A stretch of 64,000 nt of DNA from Eublepharis macularius. Taxonomy: Eukaryota; Chordata; Lepidosauria; Squamata; Eublepharidae. This document shows positions 33,612-44,100 of the stretch, in pieces. Position numbers and translations under genes: made by a program. The stretch lies in contig NC_072805.1 in NCBI RefSeq assembly GCF_028583425.1, positions 15,758,001 through 15,822,000 of the forward strand. The letters are read 5' to 3'. The first letter of the stretch is position 1. Every line of letters begins with the position of its first letter. The notes below the pieces were generated by a model. That model made no database searches. It had not been told where the DNA came from and worked only from the letters and a program-made list of their open reading frames with translations.

Positions 33612-33720
33612 GTCTGTTGCGGAGCAGAAGTCCACTGGCACCTTCATGACTGGGAGCAACATTTATTTCAGTAGAAGCTTTTGGGAGTCGCAGCTCACTT
33701 CTTCAGATATTTACTTCATT
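33612..33720 (-). repeat. Single arm of the hammerhead-type hairpin family
   Basis: Plus-strand reading has AAGTCCACTGGCACCTTCAT, TTTCAGTAGAAGCTTTTGG and CAGCTCACTTCTTCAGATAT, the complement of the arm seen at 32.36 kb, with a decayed core. It lies about 350 bp upstream of the UBA2 start codon. Confidence 0.5.
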
Positions 33721-33726
33721 TATACC

Positions 33727-33945
33727 TAGGGTTGCCAGCCTCCAGGTAATGGCTGGAGATGTCCTGGAATTACAACTGGGCCTCCAGGCCACAGAGATCA
33801 ATTCACCTGGAGAAAATGGCTACTTTTGGGGGTGGACTCTATGGAATTATGCCATGCAAGGTCCTTTCCCTTCCCAAACCCCACTTTCTCCAGGTTTCAC
33901 CGCCCAGTTCTGTAGGAATTTCCCAACTTGGAGCTGGCAACCCTA
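33727..33945. mobile_element. TA-flanked MITE of about 220 bp (GGGTTGCCAGC family)
   Basis: The ends GGGTTGCCAGC and GCTGGCAACCC are inverted repeats flanked by TA on both sides. Related copies are at 47,616-47,806 (opposite orientation), 47,806-48,029 and 56,747-56,968, with a partial at 35,455-35,612. The TA target suggests a Tc1/mariner-type origin. Confidence 0.7.
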
Positions 33946-34137
33946 TTTATCCCCCACCTTTTCCCCCAATGAGGACCCAAAGTCAGTCATCTATTGTTAC
34001 AGCAAAGGCCAGTAAAACAAACCAAATCTGCGATAAATAAGTTAGTACATCAGGGGATAACAATAAGATCAGAGCATTAGTGCTGGAAGAACTGATGAAA
34101 TAAAAATAATGAAGATAAAAGAGAGTTAAGAAAAAAT

Positions 34138-34325
34138 GGCAAATGAGGATCCAAAGTGGCTTACATCATTTCCCCCTGCTCCATTTTATCCTAAACATCA
34201 ACTCTGTTGAGGGAGGTTAGGCTGAGAGGGCCCAAAGTTACCCAGCGAACTTCCATGGCAAGGTGGGGGGGATTCGACCTGGTTCTCCCAGATCCTAGTC
34301 AAACAATTAGACTACACTGGCTCCA
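34138..34325 (-). repeat. Sauria-type SINE, minus orientation
   Basis: Plus-strand reading: GATCCAAAGTGGCTTACATC, CTCCATTTTATCCTAA, CCCAGCGAACTTCCATGGC and CCTAGTCAAACAATTAGACT. This is a degraded complement of the SINE. Confidence 0.5.
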
Positions 34326-34404
34326 TATGCGGGAAGAAGGGTGCCAGCTCCGGGTTGAAAAGTTCCTGGGGATTTGTCAGAGGGAGCCTGGGGAAGGATA
34401 TATT

Positions 34405-35413
34405 TGGTATTAAAATTGTCTTTATTTAAACTAAACTACACACCACACCACAATAAACAACAGAGAACAAGAATAAACAATTCTAAACATAACACATTAA
34501 CAATACATGTATCTATAATATTAAGAGGAAAAAACAAAACAAAAAAACCCTACACTAAAAGTTGAGTTCCGATTTTCTCAGCAACAAGTATATATCATTT
34601 CTAGAGTCCCACTTATTCTAAGTTAGTCACAAACCCCCTCTTTTTTCTATTGTTCCTGTTTCTTAATGCATAAATCCAGATGTTATCAAATCCTTGTTAT
34701 CCATTTCATGCAAAAAGTCTATTAGCGGTTTCCATTCAGTCAAGAAGTTAGTTAATGCCCTTTCTCTAATTAATGCAGTAAGTTTTGCCATTGACACAAA
34801 CTCCAAAACTTTTGTCAACCATTCCTCCACTGTAGGCAACGTTGTAGTTTTCCACTTTTGTGCATAAAGTACTCTTGCTGCTGTAATAAAGTATAAAAAC
34901 AGTGTTCTAAAACTTTTTTCCAACTGGCTGTCCATTATTCCCAACAGAAAAGTCTCTGGTTTCAGCTGAAGTTTAATCTTCAAAATCTTCTGAATCGATG
35001 ATTGTATCTGCAACCAAAAACTCTTTGCTTTCTTACATGTCCACCACATATGAAAAAATGTCCCTTCTTGTTTAGCACATTTCCAACATACATTTGATGC
35101 CCCCTTATACATTCTAGCCAGTTTTTCAGGAGTCATATACCAACGATACATCATTTTATAAAAAATTTAATACTGGAGTTTAATGTGAATTTCAGCCCTC
35201 TTGTCCCCATATTTTCCCATTGCTCCATTAATATATCATGTCCACAATTTTTCGCCCATTTAATCATACATTCTTTTACTTGCTCTTCCACCATCTCAAA
35301 CCTCAACAAAAGTTTATACATTTTAGAAGGATATGTTTGGAAGGGGAGGATGCGATGCCAGACAGTCAACTCTCCAAAGCCACCATTTTCTCCAAGAATC
35401 AAGTCTTCCTCAT
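34405..35413 (-). mobile_element. 5'-truncated L1-type LINE (ORF2 C-terminus and 3' UTR)
   Basis: On the minus strand, two overlapping frames (35,402-35,151 and 35,154-34,663) carry L1 ORF2 C-terminal text: MYRWYMTPEKLARMYKG, CWKCAKQEGTFFHMWWTC and LTALIRERALTNF. The 3' UTR runs to about 34,410, ending in AATAAAGACAATTTTAA. The region is non-coding for the host and lies between UBA2 and PDCD2L. Confidence 0.8.
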
Positions 35414-35749
35414 AAGAAGGATCCCCAGTTTGATTTATACATAGGAATTTCAGATGGAGCCTGGACTTCTCGCAGAGCTATAGTTGGTCTCCGGACTAGA
35501 GAAATCTGTTCCCTTGCAGAAAACGGGAGCTTTGGATGGTGGATTCTCTGGGACAGCGTCCCTGCAGAGCAGCTTTCTCTTCAGCGATTTCCCAGTCCAG
35601 AGCAGGCAACCCTATTTCCGCATATCTGAAGAAGTGAGCCGTGACTCATGATAGCTCATACTGATTTTTTAAAAAGAAAATTTGCAACCAGAGAGAGAGA
35701 AATACATAACGCGTACCTGAGAAACACAAACTGTATCTTCCTTGTTAAT

Positions 35750-36064
35750 CTTCCTGCTGATAGCCCATCATAACAGTTTTGCATTTCCAAATTCAAATCC
35801 ACTTACGACACCAAATTTAATAATTCTTTCTTTGCTGATTCCATGGAAAAATACTTATTCCAACGTTCAATGAAAGGAGTGCATCATTGCATAAAAAAGT
35901 CTCTGAACATCTTTCTCCTCGAAAAGAATCTGCTTCCACATTGAAATTTTATCCATAATCATGACACACACAGTTTTTTTGCAACCGTTATCTCCCAAGA
36001 TGGGAATATACATTTTTTCCAGTTCTATTAATTAATATTCTAGCTGCTACCAGTAATTGTGAAA
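35750..36064 (-). mobile_element. Degraded L1-like fragment
   Basis: Minus-strand frames give LLVAARILINRTGKN, then MWKQILFEEKDVQRLF in another frame. This resembles the far C-terminal part of L1 ORF2. Decayed; family assignment tentative. Confidence 0.35.
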
Positions 36065-36143
36065 CAGTGAAATCCTAAACAGAGTTACTCCAGTCTAAGC
36101 CTATGGGTTTAGGATTGTTTAGGATTGTTTAGGATTGCACTGT
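36064..36143. repeat. Small palindromic repeat (ACAGTGCAATCCTA family)
   Basis: About 80 bp whose two halves mirror each other: ACAGTGAAATCCTAAACAGA and GTTTAGGATTGCACTGT, with ACTCCAGTCTAAGCC inside. More copies at 45,398-45,487 and 62,386-62,475. Confidence 0.65.
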
Positions 36144-37029
36144 AAATGCCATACATTCTCAGGTAATTGTTCAGTTATAATGCAAACATATCAAGTGTGC
36201 AAGATGTAAATTCTTCATCATGTTCCTTATCTTTCTGAATCCTGCCCCAATAACCTCTTATATAAAGTATAATTTATTTCAGAAAATTTTATTTTTTTAA
36301 AATGAACTTTAAAATTTATCACTCATGAAAGCTCATATTGAAATAAATGTTACCTTTAAGGTATCATTGGACTTTTGTTATACTGAGTTAGCCTGTTAGT
36401 CTATAAAGTGCTGCCTACTGGCTCTTCTGGGTCTCAGGTGCTTTTATCTGGAGATTGAACAGGACTTTTGGAATTCAGATGTTCGGCAACTGAATCACAG
36501 GCCCAGAAATAAGATGCTGACTTACATGGAATCAGACCATTGGTCTATCAAGGCCAGTGTTTTCTGTAGTCTTCAGTCTTTCCAAACCGGCACCTGCTGA
36601 GCACGTGGCCCTCTGCAGAAGCCACATGACATCAGTCTTGTGACGGGAAGAGAGAAAGGCCAAGTTCTGATCTGTTGTCAAAACTGGGCAGCAGATGAAA
36701 AGGGCTGCAGCCCCGGGAGGTCAAATACCAGCAGCTTACTGTAGCAAGGAACAAACCGAAGATCAGAGCAACAGAGGAACCCTCTCCTCTACCAAGTTAC
36801 CTAAATAGGTGCTATTCTGGAACTCTTCTCAGCCTGCAGGTAGAGGTAGGAAACATGGCACCTTTGTTCTGTACAGGTTCTTCCCAAAGGCAGCTCTCCC
36901 TCAACGGCAGCTCTGTAGGGCTTCAGAACCTAACTATGGGGGGCTCTGTAATCATGGGTTGAAAACCACTCATCTCCAGGGTCTTCAATACAAGTGCTTC
37001 ACATCACCTCTTACCTGATCATTTTTAAC

Positions 37030-37120
37030 TGGCAATAGGTAGGGATTGAACCTGCAGCCTTTTGCATGCAAAGCAGATGCTCTGCCAGTGAGCCACAGCC
37101 CCTTGCTTCTGAAAGCTTCC
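37030..37120 (-). repeat. tRNA-derived SINE head, minus orientation
   Basis: Plus-strand reading GGGATTGAACCTGCAGCC, GCAAAGCAGATGCTCTGCC and AGTGAGCCACAGCCCC is the complement of the GGCTCAGTGG SINE head. Confidence 0.6.
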
Positions 37121-38124
37121 CTGTGTCATCAGGACAGGCAGGAAAGATGAAAGCTGGGATGAATTCCACTGTGTTTGCTCAACATGGTCAAACTAGGGAA
37201 AGGGCCCAGACCTATGCTGCTTCTTCCTAAAGTGAGTATCCAATAGTCTTGGCCTGGGATACCATGTATGGCTTAGTCCCAAAGAACCTTTGACACCTGA
37301 GATGGGGCACTGGGAAGGGCAAGGAAGTATCTTGGCAGGGCAGCCACAGGAACTTATATGGCCCAATGGCTGCGGAACTGTCCTTCAAAGGTTCACATGT
37401 ACAGAAACGGCTTTTGAAGGAACCTGGAAGATGCACCAGGAGAGCAGACAAATGCCTCCCAAATATCTGGCAGCATTGCATCTCATTTGGCTTCATCTCT
37501 GCCCCATCCCAGATGCCTTCTGCAGACAGCACTGCCCTCTGCCTTCCCCAAGCATACTTGCTTCCCAGATTCCCTAATCCTGCAAAACTCCAAGCAACAT
37601 TCGCTAACACGTACATTCAGTCAAACAAGTCTTTGACCACAGCACCGGCTGAATTTGATCTGGTTTAGGCAGGACAAAAAAAGTTATGTATTTAGGAAAG
37701 TTATATCCAGCCATTGGCCACAAAGGGAATAACAACAATCCTAAAAAAATTTAAATGTTACAGCCCTCTGTAGAATCTGATAGCATTGCCCAATCCAATA
37801 AAGTCGCATGGATCCTTCCAGGACAGAACAGTCTTGAGATTCCTCCAGAAGGCCTGTAGCAGCACCAACCTTATCTCCTAACTTCCACAGCCTGGAGGCT
37901 GCCACTGGGAAGTCCCTCCCATGGGTTGCCTCCAATATTCCCTCAACCAACACAGATTTCCTTGGGGAAGGCCTCACCCACTGATCTCAGGGAACAGGCA
38001 GAACTGATAGGAGAGAAAGAGGTGCTTCAGGTATTTTGGAACCAAGCCTGGAAATGGGACATGTTTTTCAATAAACAATACCTTGAGCCTGTCTTCTCTG
38101 TTTCTGATGAACATACGAGGCTTT

Positions 38125-38176
38125 GTGTTTGGACTAACAAAATACAGCTTTATTTATACAAGGAATTAAATAGGAT
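38125..38176 (-). terminator. PDCD2L: Very short 3' UTR and polyadenylation signal of PDCD2L
   Basis: AATAAA on the minus strand at 38,149-38,154 lies 22 nt past the stop codon. No other AATAAA is close. Cleavage would be expected near 38,125-38,140, giving a 3' UTR of about 40-50 nt. Confidence 0.55.
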
Positions 38177-41100
38177 CTATTTAAACAGCTTTTGATCTGG
38201 ATCTTCTTGCACAAAAATAAATTCTTCCAGGGGCACCGGATGATTAACTGGCCAGCAGCTCTTCTCACACGTGTACACCAGCGCTGTTCCAAATTCCACG
38301 GATGGATCTAGAGGTGGGGGGAAACAGTTTTTGAGGTTGTAAAACCCTATTATATCCAGGGCTTTTTCCCAGCCAGAACGTGGTGGAACGGAGTTTCGGC
38401 ACCTCTTGAAAATGGTCACATGGCCACTGGCCCCGCCCCCTGATCTCCAGACAGAGGGGAGTTGAGATTGCCTTCCATACTGTGGTGCGGAGGGCGATCT
38501 AAACTCCCCTCTGTCTGGAGATCAGGGGGCGGGGCCACTGGCCATGTGACCATTTTCGCTGAGGGCGATTTAAACTTTAAAAAACTCCCCCTTTGTTCCA
38601 GCTGACCCAAAGTGATGTCATTGCACGGTTCTGGAAGCGTGTGCGCACTTTGCGTGTGCGCACATGGTACCAGATGGACCACCTCCCACTAGAAGCTGCC
38701 CCCTGTGCTGGCAACCCACTGAGTTCCATCACCTCTTTCCCCAGAAAAAAGCCCTGATTATATCCAATCATTCAAATACCACAAATGAATTCTCCTTTGA
38801 ATACCTGCTTCGTTTACTACCAAATCTGCACAATAAAAATGCTGGAGGGGGGTGGTGGTATGTGTAGCAAAAAATGGTTCCTCTGGATATGGGATATCAC
38901 CACTGAATTCAGAACCAGTTTCTCTGTGCAAAGTTGGTTCAGAATTGCAGCATCAAAATGTCAAACGTACTAGATGATACCTAAGACAGCTAGTAGTTCA
39001 ATCATTTGCAATGATCAGCATATACCGAAATAACTCTGCTCAGGCACACTCAACTCTCCATATGATTTCCTGGCTCGCATGTTATGAAGGTCTGTGTTTC
39101 AACGGGTTGGCAGCCACACAGCTCTTTTCAAACTACAAGCAACAGAAGCGTATTTTTTAATAAGCAATAGATACAAAATCAGGCAAGAGGAGGCCAAAGA
39201 CCACCATCCTTTCTGAATGCCACTTCCAAGGTAGAATGCTCACGCCCGCTGCCCCCACCTTTCATGTCTGTGCCCCATCCATGCCACTACTTAGTGCTGA
39301 CCTGTTGTTTCTGAACCAATGTTTCATGCTATAACTTGATGTCATATTGCCAATGCCATAACTGTTTCCTTTCACAGGCTTATTGAAGCCGCAGGTGCCT
39401 TATCTAATGGACTGTAGAAACTTTCAGTGCTTCTGACCTTGTATACTGCTCACTCCCGTGCACTGCTATGTCTCAACTTTGATCTCTTGCTTTCTCTGTG
39501 TCTCAACTTGATAGTACAAATATGTGAGACATTCTCAGGACAAGTTCGCACCAAAAGTCCTGTTTTACTGTTGGGAGGGGGAAGGAGCAAACATGTGTAT
39601 TAAGGGGAAGGATTTTCCAACAGGTTACCATTCCTGTCAACCTGTTCTTACTGCTTAGATGCTTACCTTGCTTCTGAGTAATTCTGTGGACATATCTGTG
39701 GAAATGATCTGATTTCTGAATAAAGCCATTTAACCAAGAGCCTGGATTTCTTGCTGCAACGGTACAGGGATCTATCGGCCATAGCCTGTCATCCATCGCC
39801 TGACACCGCCATCCAAGTTGGCCCTTGCCTACCTCAAAGGAACCCACAGAAGCCAGACTGCAGCATGCCCTGAAAAAGGCAGGAACAACTGAAGTCCCCT
39901 AATGGAACCTTGCAGGACAGAACCACTGCCATCAGCTGTGTAAGGGTTTCATGCCTGCAAGAAAATTCTAGGCTCTTCCCTTGAACTTTGAGCTTTCGTT
40001 AAATTAAAAAACAGGAGTCTCCACCCCTTCACATGGAGCTGTAAGAAAAAGCACGCAGCCTTTTGTGGATCTGCCAAGAGCGAGCCTGGGACTGTTCCAC
40101 CAATTGCGGTGCATCACTTGTACATACAGTCGTAAGACGGTTGTTCCAAAGGACACTGGTAATTGGCGGTTCTCCCTCCCACCCCCACGCTCCCAATTTC
40201 CCACAAAGCTTTTTAGGGGGTTCTTGCATTTTCCCCCTATTGTTGTGGAGCAGAGGTGCACAACTGTTTCGATTGTTCCTAGTGCCTTCCTCCTTTGTGA
40301 TGCCTGAGCAATATATCAACCGCAGCTACAAGGGTGGGTTTTTTTAAGCATTTCCAGTGGAATGACAGTGCCATTCAGAATTAGCCACATGTCTCAGTAT
40401 GATGTTCCGAGAGTCCCCCCTGCATCTCCCCCCCTTCCCCAAAGCTTCTTTCTTTTCAGCTGACTCTAGCCAGAAGCTCCAAGCTCTCTTTCTCAAACCT
40501 GAATTGGCTCGACTTTACGAGTTGCTCCCAGAGACCTGGATGCACGGCAAGCAGATTTGCTGCTTAAGAAAAACACGGGGACAGGGAGCCTGGGATACGG
40601 TCTAGTGACGAAGCAATGGTGCCAACCGGCTCACTTAATTTTTAAAGCAAGTTCGCAGAGGCATGGACTTGCGAACCGGGAAGGGCTCCTCATTTCAATG
40701 GGAAGCATTTGGGAGAAGGCCCTAGAAAACTCAAAATAGAACCGACCCCTACGTGGACCAGAAAATCCCAGGAAGAGAATGAGTTCACCGATGCAGCACC
40801 AGCGTGTGGATCCTTCACGGTTATTCCACACGCAGCTCCTGAAGGAACGGTATCAACAGGTTTGCAAAGAAGGGCCCCAGCGCGGAACTAACCCAGAACT
40901 TCTGGTCAGGGAATATGAAGGTCCTGGGAGTGTAGCCAAGCCCTTGAGCACAAATCCTTGGAAAGCAAAACGGACCTGTCGTGCCCACCCCCAAAAGGGA
41001 ATCTTATCAAAGCCCGTTCTTCACTCTGCCCTGAATCTTACCTCCAGTGTTGGCAATACCCAACATCCTAGACATTTTTTAAAAGACTGAAACATTAAAC

Positions 41101-44100
41101 ATGCATACCCCACATCTGTACAAAAATCAGTATTCGATGGCTCTCTGAAGGTCTCTATCCAAAATGTATTAAAAGTTCTTCAGAAAAGAATGAAAAGCTT
41201 TCCGCTGGGCTCCTGTTCATTATGTCTCAAGCAAGACCTAATATGAGAAAGGCATTTTCATTCAGAAGCAGTGGGAGGGGGACAGGATGGGTATATATAA
41301 GATACATGTTGAAAGCTATCCCAGAGAAAGTCTTCTCAGATGGACTGGGAAGGGCTCCTTCATTTCCATGGGAAACATTTGGGAGAAGGCCCCAGAAAAC
41401 TGAACCTGTAGTCCGTGCAAGACAAGAGGCTGTGCATACCCTGGGAGTGCCAAAGGAGCTTCACCTGACCCCATTTTCCGCTTGCTGTGATGCACCACAC
41501 ATGTCCAGGAAAGCAGCTTTAGCAGAGGTTGTATTCGACGCCCTGAGTGCACATTTCAAGGGATTTAGAAACGATTCTACCTGTCCGTGGTATAAAATGC
41601 TACTGTTGCAGATGGCTACCTTTACATGGAAACTGTAAGAGAGCTCAGTATACCTTCCTCTCTGCTCTTCAGCCTGCTGACCAGGGCAGGCATAAGCTGA
41701 AATTCAAAGATTCTTTTGCTTTGGCAGCTATTGCAGGGCGGGACAGTCGTCTTGATATCTGACAAGGGGTGGGTTATAAGTAAAGGCTGGCCACCCCAGG
41801 AATACCTGCGGAGACAGAAAGACACACACACCCCAAATACACACGTCAGCATTTAACTCTCTTATACAAGACAGCCCCCCTCTATACCTGCCTGAGACTG
41901 GCCTCTGACTCTCTGTCAGCATAGCAGAAGGGCCACCTGAGATCCCTTCACCAAAGATACCAGGGACTGAAGCCAGAAGCTTCTGTAAGCAGAGCAGGTA
42001 CTCTACTGCTGAGCCAGTTTGGTGTAGTGGTTAAGAGCAGCAGGACTCTAATCTGGAGAGCCGGGTTTGATTCCCCACTCCTCTGCTTGAAGCCAGCTGG
42101 GTGACCTTGGGTCAGTCACAGCTCTCTCAGGGCTCTCTCAGCCCCACCCACCTCGCAGGGTGTTTTGTTGTGGGGATAATAATGACGTACTTTGTAAACT
42201 GCTCTGAGTGGGCATTAAGTTATCCTGAAGGGCGGTATATAAATCAAATGTTGTTGTTATAGTTATTATCATTATTATTATTGGGGCCCTCTTCGGGAAG
42301 CAATGATATCATCTGTTTAAAACTCCTCATGTACATCTTTCGTTTGTACCACAGTGACTTTGCGATACTCCAGAAGAATCACAGGCCAGCAGATATGGCT
42401 GTGTTTCAGTACAGATCTTGGGAGGGCTGGACGTTGCTTCTTGCATCTACTGCAAGATGAGATTTCACCCAGCAGCCAGTATGGCATAGTGGTTGGAAGT
42501 GCTGGGCTAGGACTAGGGAGGATCTGATCCCCCACTTTACCACTCATGAACCTTGTTGGGAAACCTTGGGCCAGAACTCTCTCTACCTAACCTACCTCAC
42601 AGGGTTGTTGTTCTGAGTCATCAGTGAGAAAAAACAGCAAAGTATAAATATCTAAAAACCAGAAAGTCACCTACTGCCTTTGCCACTGTTCAAACCTATA
42701 GGTAGCAGATTTGTTGTTCTACAGATGCCTTCCTGGCATTGCATTCACCTCCCAAAGGTTCTTCCCCCTCTTACTGGTGTGGATTCTACCCTTATTCAAC
42801 CACTCCACTGAGCAAAGTTCATTCATTTATTAAAATATTTACACACACACCCTTCTCCTTTTGGTCCAGCTTTGACACCCTCCTCCAATCTAAGGAGCCT
42901 TTTACGTGGACTTCCTTTAGATGAGGAGTTAGGTAGGACGAAGGTGTCAGGGCTTGCCGCCGCTGCCGCTGGGCGTGGCATTGGGCGGTCTGCTCCTGAC
43001 ATCATAGGGGGGCCAGGGATGCTGCAGGACCCTGCTCTGTGAAAGGAGGGGCGGTATACCTCACCCAGACTCCCTCTCAGTCCACTCGCTGGCCTGCTCA
43101 ACCTGGCCGGCTTGCCCCCTGTGTATCCCCTCCTTCCAGAACTCTCCTCCAAACCTCCACTCTTGCATTGCACCACTCTCACTCCACATTATCACTCCTT
43201 ACTCACATCCACCACCACAGGGCTCTTCCCAGCCAGCTTTTATAGGGCTTCCTTCTACTGCCCCACCCCTCTTCCAGCCCAGTCTTGGGCTGCACCAAGC
43301 AGTTGCAGCTGGGGTAGCTGATCTGGCCCCACTGACCAGCACCAGCTGTGCCTTGTTCCCTGGCTGCCCAGCCTCCCTGCCTTGGCTGATTGCTGAAGGC
43401 CTGTCCAGCTGCAGTCCCCTGGCTAGCAGCTCGGCCTCCCTGGCTGAGCTGATGGCTGAAGGTGGGTCCAGCTGCGGCTCCTTGGCTGGTTGCCCAGGGC
43501 TTCCTGCAGAGTGCCTCCAATAGCCCCACCTGGAGTGGCTTGGCTTCTGGCAACTCCTGGGCCAGGCTACTATTTTCTAGCTGGGGCGTGGCTTTGGGCT
43601 GTTGGGGCTGCTGCTGCTTCTCCTCCTTAGGTAAGGTCTTTGGGTGGGTGACTGCTGGGCCCCCAATCCTTCTGCCCTTGCCCCCTTCTGCCTTGCTTAG
43701 TCCCCTTTCCTTCCCCAGGGGAGTGGGACTCGCTGGCTTCTCTCTGTCTCCCCCTGACTCCTGAGGCCCTGGGCCTTTGCCTCTTGCCCCTGGCGCCGGC
43801 AGGTTCTGGCTCCATTTGCCCGTGGGAGGGGATGACCTGCTGTCCCCAGGCTGCCCCCTCTGCTTGCCAGTCAGACCGGTTGACCTACTGCCTGCTGGCT
43901 GCCCCCTCTGTTTGCCCGTCAGCCCGGTTGACCTGCTGTTCCCTCTTGTCAAGTCTGGGGGCTGGGGCTCAGACCCCGGACAGAAGGCGACTTGCAGGAT
44001 AGCCAGATCCACCCTACTTCTTTTCAGCAGTGTCTCAAGAAAGCCCGGTTTCACTCCTGCCCTGTGCTCCCCACCTCCTTAACAAAGAGACCCTGAATTG

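Noticed and set aside
32916-33662. 248-codon minus-strand frame across the UBA2 first exon
   Set aside because: It is in a different frame from the conserved [16 protein letters not shown] start and owes its length to the CpG island.
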